Below are positions 6,821-12,376 of a stretch of 12,376 nt of DNA, in pieces. Both the position numbers and the translations under genes were made by a program. Positions within the stretch are counted from its first letter, which is position 1. Each line of letters opens with the position of its first letter. This stretch comes from JANOGU01 sp964499865 (lineage in GTDB: Bacteria; Pseudomonadota; Alphaproteobacteria; Rhodobacterales; Rhodobacteraceae), in contig CAZCPY010000091.1 in NCBI GenBank assembly GCA_964499865.1, positions 1 to 12,376 on the forward strand, read 5' to 3'. The notes below the pieces were generated by a model, which made no database searches, was not told the origin of the DNA, and saw only the letters and a list, made by a program, of their open reading frames with translations.

Positions 6821-6849
6821 GCCATCGAACAGGCCGTGGCCGACGTCAA
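6821..6849 (-). promoter_or_regulatory. Candidate promoter of the tyrosine-kinase gene
   Basis: On the minus strand TTGACG (6849-6844) is followed after 17 bp by GATGGC (6826-6821). The -35 matches five of six consensus bases; the -10 is poor. The distance to the ATG at 6792 is reasonable. Weak support. Confidence 0.22.
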
Positions 6850-6881
6850 GACCTTGTGACGCGCAGCGGCCGGGACTTCGG

Positions 6882-6900
6882 GCGTCGGCGCCGCCGACGC
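6882..6900. repeat. Perfect inverted repeat upstream of the kinase gene
   Basis: GCGTCGGC (6882-6889), spacer GCC, GCCGACGC (6893-6900). An 8-bp perfect dyad about 90 nt upstream of the kinase start. It could be an operator or an RNA hairpin; GC-rich composition raises the chance rate. Confidence 0.5.
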
Positions 6901-6985
6901 GTCCGCGGAGGGATAGACTTCGCGGCCGCCACACCCTATGCGATCCGGCATGAGCCATGCCTCTTGCGTCCACGGTCGCGGCGGT

Positions 6986-6999
6986 CTGCCCGAGGGCAG
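6986..6999 (+). repeat. Short hairpin CTGCCC-GA-GGGCAG
   Basis: A 6-bp perfect inverted repeat with a 2-base centre, lying 8 bases before the ops-like octamer at 7007-7014. Confidence 0.4.
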
Positions 7000-7006
7000 T
7001 GCCGCT

Positions 7007-7014
7007 GCGGTAGC
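7007..7014 (+). promoter_or_regulatory. ops-like octamer GCGGTAGC (tentative)
   Basis: The sequence matches the core of the E. coli ops element (GGCGGTAGYNT) recruited by RfaH; the first G and last T of the 11-mer do not match. It lies on the plus strand, about 600 nt before wzx, in a locus with its own NusG/RfaH paralog. A similar octamer GGTAGCGT occurs by chance inside the kinase gene at 6318-6325, so specificity is doubtful. Confidence 0.2.
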
Positions 7015-7127
7015 CATGGACGAACGCCGCGGCCCACCTGCAGGGGCCGCTTTCCGGGTGCCGCGCGAAACTGCGTCGAACGCTGTGCCGTCGCGGCGCG
7101 TGCCGGCGGCAGGCGCGCGAAATTCCG

Positions 7128-7147
7128 ATTGCGCTGCAATGCATTGC
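7128..7147. promoter_or_regulatory. Overlapping dyads of ATTGC/GCAAT half-sites
   Basis: ATTGC (7128-7132), GCT, GCAAT (7136-7140), GC, ATTGC (7143-7147). Neighbouring pairs form two dyads: ATTGC-N3-GCAAT and the perfect 12-bp palindrome GCAATGCATTGC at 7136-7147. It sits mid-way in the gene-free region between divergent genes, where a regulator site would be expected. The protein is unknown. Confidence 0.35.
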
Positions 7148-7610
7148 CCACCCGGGATGCAGACACATGGTGGCGAAAGGGCCGGGCACTGCCGTTCAGC
7201 AGGCAACAGTTCGCGCAGTCACCTTCTTCCTTCTCTCGCGGGCAATGCCCCGCGCCTGGTCCGCAACTGCCGTTTCCTGGCCTGCCTGTTTGAAGAACCT
7301 GTCCTGCCCCGGACGGCGGCCGAGGATGCCCGGTGCAAGACTGGTGATGCATGAGTTTGCGAGATCGTACCGTCCCGGACCGAAACCTCTCGGCGAAAAC
7401 GGCCCTGCGGCAGCCGCAATCGGTCGCTGGCCGCAAGCCTGGAAATCAGGGCGAATGGTCGCGGAAGTGCGATCCGCTTCGATTTGTCGTGACGCAAGGA
7501 ACCTGTCATGTCGCTGATTTGAGGTTCGGGGCGCCCTGCCTGATGGCATCCACCTTCGGATCGATGGCGCAACGGGAACGGTTTTCCTGTGGGATCTCGG
7601 GCCATAACGC

Positions 7611-8921
7611 ATGTGGCTGGCCTTGCTGACCAGAATCTGGAAGGCTGGCGGAGTGCTCTTCGTCGTCCGCGGTTTCACAGTGGCGATGAATTTCCTGGCC
7701 ATGCTTGGGATCGCCTTTTTCATGGGCATCGAGGAATACGGCCGCTTCGTGTTCCTCTGGGCCAGTGCCCACGTCTGGGGCGCAGTCATTTCCCTCGGAA
7801 TGCCGGTGTACCTGCTGCGGGAGTTTGCCCTTCGCGACAGCGAAGGCGGCAATGCCGCGACGCCCGTCCGCGTTCTGGCTCTTGTCGTGGCCGCCCCGGC
7901 ATTTCTGTGCGTTGCGCTGTGGTCGGTCCTGGGCGTGGTGGCGCGGGCGCCGCTTGGGCTTGAAGGCGTTCTTCAACTTGACGTTCTTCCTTTGGCTTTG
8001 CTGATCGGATATCTTTTCAACCTGAACACCAACCTTGCAAGCGGATTCCACGGACTGGGCCTGGGCGGCTTTTCGATGCTGCAGCGGGATGCACTGCCGC
8101 AGGTGCTGGCGCTTGCGGCGGCGGGTCTTGCGGCCGGAGACTACGAGACGACGATCCTGACGTTCGCCGGCGCCATGGCTGTTGGCGCCCTTCTGGGGGG
8201 AGCGCTTCTTTGGAGGATGCAGCGTGGCCGGCCGATCTTTGGCCGTGGCAGGGGTAACAGCGGGCACTTTCGGCTGCCTTTCGCCTTCTGGGGCAGCGCC
8301 ATACTCGGCGTGATCTGGGCTCAGGTGGATATTCTTGTCGGGCAGTTGCTGATGACGCCCGCCGAACTGGGCGTCTACAACATCCTGCGACGCGTGGCCA
8401 ACCTTGCCGCCCTGCCGGTCACCATCTCCACCTGGGCGACGGTGGGCGACTTTTCACGCGCCTTTGCAAGCGGCAACCGCGGGCAGATGGTCGAAACCAA
8501 CCGCCGAGGGCTTCTGCTGTCTATTGTGCCGGGTGCCTTCCTGATCGCGGCCTCGCTGCCCATGTATCCGTTTCTCGTCTGGATGTACGGGCTATCGGAC
8601 GCCGTGTCGAGCTTCGAGGCTTATCTGCTCCTTCTGTTGCAAACGGGCGTGCTGGTCTTCTTTGCGACAGCCACGACGATATGCTTAACCTCGGGCAGCG
8701 AGCGGCTTGCAGTGGTCGGCCGGTTTCTTGGAATAGGGTGCTATGTCATCATTGTCCTGCCGTTTTCCGCGGCCATGTCCCAGCCGATGATTGCCAATGC
8801 GGCGGCTGTCGCAGCCGGGGCCGCCATTGCGCATGTCTACATATGGATGAATGTCAAGCGTCGGCTTCTTGTCGATGCTTCGGCAATAAGCCTGATGCGA
8901 AGGCGCCAGAGAATTGATTGA
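7611..8921 (+). CDS. Polysaccharide repeat-unit flippase (Wzx-like, MOP superfamily)
   Basis: A 436-residue integral membrane protein expected to move undecaprenyl-linked repeat units from the cytosolic to the periplasmic face. It is hydrophobic along its whole length, with about 12 predicted membrane segments. It has the N-terminal MOP/Wzx pattern: a short amphipathic stretch, then VVRGFTVAMNFLAMLGIAFF, then EEYGRFVFLW with the conserved E-x-Y/F-G after the first segment. A second half opens with AILGVIWAQVDILVGQ and AELGVYNILRR, typical of Wzx repeats. It begins at the ATG at 7611, the first start after an in-frame stop; the Shine-Dalgarno is weak (GGGAT about 15 nt upstream). It is the first gene of the plus-strand operon, and its last 8 bases overlap the polymerase start. 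Substrate specificity cannot be read from the sequence. Confidence 0.88.
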   Translation: MWLALLTRIWKAGGVLFVVRGFTVAMNFLAMLGIAFFMGIEEYGRFVFLWASAHVWGAVISLGMPVYLLREFALRDSEGGNAATPVRVLALVVAAPAFLCVALWSVLGVVARAPLGLEGVLQLDVLPLALLIGYLFNLNTNLASGFHGLGLGGFSMLQRDALPQVLALAAAGLAAGDYETTILTFAGAMAVGALLGGALLWRMQRGRPIFGRGRGNSGHFRLPFAFWGSAILGVIWAQVDILVGQLLMTPAELGVYNILRRVANLAALPVTISTWATVGDFSRAFASGNRGQMVETNRRGLLLSIVPGAFLIAASLPMYPFLVWMYGLSDAVSSFEAYLLLLLQTGVLVFFATATTICLTSGSERLAVVGRFLGIGCYVIIVLPFSAAMSQPMIANAAAVAAGAAIAHVYIWMNVKRRLLVDASAISLMRRRQRID

Positions 8922-10305
8922 AGCAATCTACGTCGTTGTCGCCGGGGTATCCTGCACCTTGGTTCCCTGGTGGGTCGGACATCGGCTCGGGATGATTGCA
9001 TACATATCGCCAATGCACATCGTGGCCTTTTTGGCCTTCTTCGGGACGACGATCAAGGTCATTGCGTTTCTCTTTGATCCTTCTCTTGGATTCTTTACGC
9101 GGTATGTAAGTGATCCAGATGCATACATCGAGGGGCTGACGTTTGTCTTTGCGTTCGTCTTGATGACATCGCTCGGTTATGTCGTCGCCGGGCCTCGACG
9201 GCGCGTCATGGCGGCGCGGTTTGGAGAGCGGGAGTTTCGTTGCCTTCGCACTCGAGTCTGGTTCTTGCCGCTGTCTCTGGGCGTCATTTTTCTTGTGATG
9301 TCGTTGCTCCTCGCGCAAAGGGGGCTCAGCGGGCTCAGCATCGATACCTTGCTGATCCTGAACTCGCAGAAGCAGTTCAACCTGAATGAACAAGGGGTGG
9401 GATCCACCGGCGCTTTGGTGAAAACCCTTTATACCTTCCCGAGGGTCGTATTCGTGGTGGCCGTGATGGTGGCGGTGCATACGCGGCGAACATCAGATCA
9501 GGTGATTGCAGTCTTGATTGCACTTGCCCTGCTCGCCTCGGTGCCGTTTTCGGGTGACCGTTTCGATTTGATGCGGCTTGCCGGATATGCTCTCATTGGG
9601 GCCGTGTTGGCCGGTTGGCGCGGTTCGCTACGGTCAGGCATCGTGCTGACTGGGGGTGTGGCTGCGATTGTTGCCCTTGCCGGGTTCATGAGCGTTCTGC
9701 GGCAAGGCGATACGCTGGCGACTTCCGCGGAAGGTCCTTTGGCGGAACTGTCTTCACAAATCCTCAGCTCGACGTATTTTCTTGATGTGAATGTCGTTAC
9801 GATCTTGATGCAGCGCATTCAGGAACAAGACTATATGCTCGGCGAAAGCTATATGGTCTGGACGTATGGATGGATTCCGCGAACGATTTGGCCCGAAAAG
9901 CCCGCCGTGGATGTGGGCGTGTTGCTCAAGCAGATTGTCCTCGGCAGCGGTCGCGATGCGCCCGGGGGGGTGAATGCCACCGGTCCCGGAGAGGCATACT
10001 TGAACTTCGGAAACATGGGTGTTCTTGTGGGTATTTTTCTTGGCGCTCTGTTCCGCAGGGCAGAGATTTTCTTGCTTCGACCCAGCCCCGGGTATCTCCG
10101 CCGGATGTTGTACTATCCGTCCAGCCTTTTCCTGGTCATTCAAAGCATGATGCAGTCAAGCTTTAGTGGCGTTCTAACGGCAATGTTTGCGATTATTCCA
10201 CTGACCTGGGTTGTAGCCCGCCTGCTGTTTAGGGACAGCGCGACGGAAAGAGGCATTGCCGTTCGCTCCGACGATGTTTTCCGGAGGTCTCCGAAAGGTG
10301 CGTGA
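8914..10305 (+). CDS. Oligosaccharide repeat-unit polymerase (Wzy-like)
   Basis: A 463-residue membrane protein that should link flipped repeat units in the periplasm. About 11 membrane segments are visible: 1-20, 30-55, 72-92, 115-135, 170-189, 195-212, 218-236, 240-262, 367-382, and two between 400 and 440. The large loop between the eighth and ninth segments holds the family signature: WIPRTIWPEKP at 320-330 and, further on, GPGEAYLNFG at 357-366. The start is taken as TTG at 8914, overlapping the flippase stop by 8 bp. The next in-frame ATG at 8992 would remove the first membrane segment, and an in-frame stop at 8893-8895 blocks longer forms. Base composition drops here: 9061-9120 has 24 G+C of 60, against 45 of 60 at 1321-1380. 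Wzy proteins diverge strongly, so the family call rests on topology, the signatures and the Wzx neighbour. Confidence 0.85.
   Translation: MIEAIYVVVAGVSCTLVPWWVGHRLGMIAYISPMHIVAFLAFFGTTIKVIAFLFDPSLGFFTRYVSDPDAYIEGLTFVFAFVLMTSLGYVVAGPRRRVMAARFGEREFRCLRTRVWFLPLSLGVIFLVMSLLLAQRGLSGLSIDTLLILNSQKQFNLNEQGVGSTGALVKTLYTFPRVVFVVAVMVAVHTRRTSDQVIAVLIALALLASVPFSGDRFDLMRLAGYALIGAVLAGWRGSLRSGIVLTGGVAAIVALAGFMSVLRQGDTLATSAEGPLAELSSQILSSTYFLDVNVVTILMQRIQEQDYMLGESYMVWTYGWIPRTIWPEKPAVDVGVLLKQIVLGSGRDAPGGVNATGPGEAYLNFGNMGVLVGIFLGALFRRAEIFLLRPSPGYLRRMLYYPSSLFLVIQSMMQSSFSGVLTAMFAIIPLTWVVARLLFRDSATERGIAVRSDDVFRRSPKGA
10283..10287 (+). promoter_or_regulatory. Ribosome binding site deciding the acyltransferase start
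   Basis: GGAGG lies 10 nt before GTG at 10298. The upstream alternatives, TTG at 10256 and ATG at 10274, have no comparable site. Confidence 0.55.
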
Positions 10306-10969
10306 GCTGCAGTTTCTTTTTCAGCGAATGCCTGGGGCGCTTTTTCGGCGGGTCGGGGTCTGGGCCTGCCGTCGCCTGCTTGGCTACCGCATCGAAGCCG
10401 GGGCGAGCCTAGGGCTATGCTTCATCCAGGCGGTCGATGTGTCTCTCGGCGCGGGAAGCCGTGTCAGGCACTTCACGATCATCCGCAATATCGCGCGCCT
10501 CGATCTGTCCGCGCGTGCGCGGTTCGGGACGTTCAACTGGATCTTTGGCATGGTTGGACCATCCACGCACTTCGACAGGGAAACCGACCGAAGGTCCGCG
10601 CTGGTGTTCGAGGACGACAGCGCGATCACTTCGCGTCACATCATCGACTGCACGGACACGGTGACCCTTGGCCGGTTTTCGACAGTGGCAGGGTTCAGAA
10701 GCCAGATCCTGACACACGGCATCGACATTTCCGTGCCGCGCCAAAGCTGTGCCCCTGTGCGCATCGGACCCTACGCGCTGATCGGGTCGGGTTGCATCGT
10801 GCTCAAGGGCTCTGTGCTGCCAGAGGGCACCGTCCTGGCCGCAGGCAGCACCTTCGGGGGCGCCCACCAGGCGCCGCATCAGCTCTGGTCGGGCGTTCCG
10901 GCGGTGCCGGTCAAGGCGCTTGACCCGTCGCTGGGTTACTTTGTGCGCCGTTCCGGTGCGGTGCGATGA
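10298..10969 (+). CDS. Hexapeptide-repeat (left-handed beta-helix) acyltransferase
   Basis: A 223-residue soluble enzyme likely to O-acetylate (or otherwise acylate) a sugar of the repeat unit. The N-terminus is a basic helical segment (VRELQFLFQRMPGALFRR). From about residue 30 hydrophobic-x-Gly-x repeats build a beta-helix: GYRIEAGASLG, VSLGAGSRV, LDLSARARFG, LVFEDDSAITSRHIIDC, VTLGRFSTVAGFRSQILTHG, VRIGPYALIGSGCIVLKG, SVLPEGTVLAAGS. His140 in QILTHGID is the likely catalytic base. The C-terminal SGVPAVPVK is the usual end of WcaF/CysE-like enzymes. The GTG start is chosen from GGAGG at 10283-10287 and the 8-bp overlap with the polymerase stop, matching the previous junction; ATG at 10274 remains possible. 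The stop overlaps the next gene (ATGA). Fold is firm; acceptor and acyl group are unknown. Confidence 0.85.
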   Translation: MRELQFLFQRMPGALFRRVGVWACRRLLGYRIEAGASLGLCFIQAVDVSLGAGSRVRHFTIIRNIARLDLSARARFGTFNWIFGMVGPSTHFDRETDRRSALVFEDDSAITSRHIIDCTDTVTLGRFSTVAGFRSQILTHGIDISVPRQSCAPVRIGPYALIGSGCIVLKGSVLPEGTVLAAGSTFGGAHQAPHQLWSGVPAVPVKALDPSLGYFVRRSGAVR

Positions 10970-12150
10970 AAGACGGTTCCTTGTCCGTCGGCGTGGTCCT
11001 GGGCTCGGCATCGCGTAGCGGCGGCGGTCTGTTCACGTCGGTCCGGCGCCTTTCCCAGTCGCTGCGGGACACAGGCGCAGCGGTGTCGGTCTATGCCCTG
11101 CACGACCCGGACAGCGAGGCCGACCTGCCGGCTTGGAACCCCCTGCCCGTTGCGGTGTTTCCCCCCGGCTGGCCCCGGCAGCTTGGCCGCGGCGTAGGTC
11201 TGGGATCGGCGCTCCGGCAGGGCGGGCACGACCTCTTGCATCAGCACGGCATCTGGCAGGGCTTCTCGGCGTCCGTTCGGGCCTGGGCACGCCAGACCGA
11301 TCGCCCGACGGTGATTTCGCCGCGAGGCATGCTCGATCCCTGGGCGCTGGCCAACGCCGCGTGGAAGAAGCGGATCGCCGGCCAGATTTACGAGAACCGG
11401 AACCTCGGGCAGGCAGGTTGCCTGCACGCCCTGAACGAGGCAGAGCGTCTGGCTTTGCGTCGCTTTGGCCTTCGCGGTCCCGTGGCCGTCATCGCCAACG
11501 CGATCGATCCGCCGACGGCGGTCGATCCGGCAGCAAGACCCGCATGGGCAGATATGGTCCCCGCCGACGCGCGGATCATGCTGTTTCTCGGCCGCCTGCA
11601 TCCGAAGAAGGGGGTCAACCTGCTTCTGCAGGCCATGGCCAGGCTCCCCGATGGCCCGGAGGGCCCGTGGCACCTGGTGCTGGCGGGCTGGGATCAGGGC
11701 GGGCACCTGGCGCAGTTGCAGGTACTTGCCGGGTCACTTTCCCTGTCGGACCGCGTGCACGCGGTCGGGGCGCTGCATGACGACCGGAAGTGGATCGCGC
11801 TGCAACGGGCCGATGCCTTCGTATTGCCGTCCCTCAGCGAGGGCATGCCGATGGCCGTCCTCGAGGCTTGGGCCTGCGGCAGGCCGGTGCTGATGACATC
11901 CGCCTGCAACCTGCCAGAGGGCGCGGCGGCCGGGGCGGCGATCATCGTCGACCCGACGGTATCGGGACTTCGGGATGGTTTGGCCCGGATGACCGAGATG
12001 ACCCCTGGAGAACGCGGCATCATGGGCGATGCAGGCCGGAGGATGGTCGCCGACCGTTTCACCTGGCCGGCCATCGCGGGAAAGATGCACGCGACCTATA
12101 CCTGGCTTGTGCAAGGCGGTGCGCCGCCGTCCTGGGTTGATGTCCCGTGA
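10966..12150 (+). CDS. Glycosyltransferase family 4 (GT-B fold)
   Basis: A 394-residue cytosolic enzyme that should add a sugar from a nucleotide-sugar donor to the lipid-linked repeat unit, retaining the anomeric configuration as GT4 enzymes do. The N-terminal acceptor domain opens with VGVVLGSASRSGGGLFTSV, the glycine-rich loop of this family, and carries LHQHGIW at 91-97 and ISPRGMLDPW at 117-126. The C-terminal donor domain begins near MLFLGRLHPKKGV at 205-217, with Arg210 and Lys215 in the phosphate-binding positions. The EX7E motif is SEGMPMAVLEAW, with Glu292 and Glu300. The ATG at 10966 overlaps the acyltransferase TGA by 4 bp, implying coupled translation. The gene is intact. It is the only glycosyltransferase seen, so others needed for the repeat unit must lie beyond the right edge or elsewhere. 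Confidence 0.92.
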   Translation: MKDGSLSVGVVLGSASRSGGGLFTSVRRLSQSLRDTGAAVSVYALHDPDSEADLPAWNPLPVAVFPPGWPRQLGRGVGLGSALRQGGHDLLHQHGIWQGFSASVRAWARQTDRPTVISPRGMLDPWALANAAWKKRIAGQIYENRNLGQAGCLHALNEAERLALRRFGLRGPVAVIANAIDPPTAVDPAARPAWADMVPADARIMLFLGRLHPKKGVNLLLQAMARLPDGPEGPWHLVLAGWDQGGHLAQLQVLAGSLSLSDRVHAVGALHDDRKWIALQRADAFVLPSLSEGMPMAVLEAWACGRPVLMTSACNLPEGAAAGAAIIVDPTVSGLRDGLARMTEMTPGERGIMGDAGRRMVADRFTWPAIAGKMHATYTWLVQGGAPPSWVDVP

Positions 12151-12376
12151 CGGCGCCAATCCTCAAGTCTGAATTTGGCGGGTCCGGAAAAGGGCACGAT
12201 CCGGCACTTCGGCCACCGCGGCGTCGGTTGGCGGGCCCGGATCCGGTCGCGAAGATGCCCGTCCGTACGGCGGGCGATCAGGTCTGGTCCTGCCGGGGGA
12301 TGGGTCGCCGTGGCGCTCGCCGCGGTCCGGCTGTTGTCCGTCCGTGTCACAGGTCGCGGGCATCCTTGGGGCACAG
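12151..12376. other. Right edge, unassigned open sequence
   Basis: Two readings are possible and neither is proven. On the plus strand a GTG at 12147-12149 overlaps the glycosyltransferase stop (GTGA), like other junctions in this operon, and its frame stays open to the edge for 76 codons; after about 20 residues (ending near GGSGKGHDPALR) it turns Arg-rich and looks non-coding. On the minus strand a frame entering from the edge ends LCPKDARDL at a TGA (12347-12349), which could be the end of a convergent gene. An imperfect hairpin lies at 12257-12275. I cannot choose between these. Confidence 0.3.

Larger units (their letters stand above)
6793..7610. other. 818-bp gene-free region between divergent kinase and flippase genes
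   Basis: I find no supported gene here on either strand. The open frames are Arg/Pro/Ala/Gly/Ser-rich, lack family motifs and membrane segments, and have no good start. The stretch contains the inverted repeats, palindromes and ops-like octamer listed separately. It should hold the kinase promoter (minus) and the wzx operon promoter (plus), and may form a long 5' leader for the latter. No clear -35/-10 pair precedes 7611, and the Shine-Dalgarno for wzx is weak. Confidence 0.6.

Noticed and set aside
6793..7206. N-terminal extension of the tyrosine kinase to 7206
   Set aside because: The extra 138 residues lack any domain or signal and have no Shine-Dalgarno. Wzc-type proteins begin shortly before TM1, as from 6792.
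7457..7471. Possible sigma-54 site (TGG-N10-TGC-like spacing) before wzx
   Set aside because: Only the GG/GC spacing fits; the rest of the -24/-12 consensus does not, and no activator site is evident.
7295..7507. Direct repeat GAACCTGTC at 7295-7303 and 7499-7507
   Set aside because: Nine bases with no extension and no third copy. Consistent with chance.
6936..7629. Small proteins in the 818-bp gap (plus 6938-7354, plus 7351-7629, minus 6936-7436)
   Set aside because: Composition is Arg/Pro/Ala/Ser-rich with scattered Cys, there are no membrane segments or motifs, the frames overlap each other on both strands, and none has a good ribosome site.
12096..12374. Minus-strand open frames at the right edge (12096-12374, 12163-12363)
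   Set aside because: They overlap the glycosyltransferase end or the unassigned edge, are Arg/Pro-rich and show no family resemblance.

Overview
The window is GC-rich DNA with Rhodobacteraceae-like alphaproteobacterial character. This is inferred from gene content (a PuuE-UraD fusion beside HiuH, AllE and AllA; a NusG-like regulator beside an exopolysaccharide locus), from strongly G/C-ending codons, and from tightly overlapping genes. No tRNA, rRNA, CRISPR array or transposase is visible. Two accessory modules sit side by side.

Module 1 (about 400-3710) is purine ring catabolism. A minus-strand operon reads puuE-uraD fusion, then allE, then allA, with 4-bp start/stop overlaps at both junctions. 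Divergently transcribed is the 5-hydroxyisourate hydrolase gene. Together the products carry 5-hydroxyisourate through OHCU to (S)-allantoin and allantoate, and take ureidoglycine through ureidoglycolate to glyoxylate plus urea. Two steps are absent from the window: urate oxidation, and allantoate hydrolysis to ureidoglycine (AllC-type). The 228-bp divergent spacer is unusually rich in TGCGG boxes and carries two alternative hairpins in the hiuH leader.

Module 2 (about 3930-12150) is a Wzx/Wzy-type exopolysaccharide locus. It starts with a specialised NusG/RfaH-like antiterminator (plus strand). Convergent with it is a large Wzz plus BY-kinase (Wzc/ExoP-type) chain-length regulator (minus strand), and a GC hairpin lies between the two. 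After an 818-bp gene-free gap comes a compact plus-strand operon: flippase (Wzx-like), polymerase (Wzy-like), hexapeptide acyltransferase and a GT4-type glycosyltransferase. The junctions in this operon overlap by 8, 8 and 4 bp, and the overlapping starts include TTG and GTG. Part of the polymerase gene is clearly AT-richer than its surroundings, as is common for serotype-type polysaccharide genes.

The expected division of labour is as follows. The glycosyltransferase and acyltransferase build and decorate the lipid-linked repeat unit in the cytoplasm. Wzx flips it, Wzy polymerises it in the periplasm, and the tyrosine kinase sets chain length and export. The NusG paralog probably promotes transcription through a long polysaccharide operon. 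Outer-membrane exporter, phosphatase and initiating sugar-phosphate transferase genes are not visible.

Both window ends (1-402 and 12151-12376) contain open frames running off the edge that I cannot assign.
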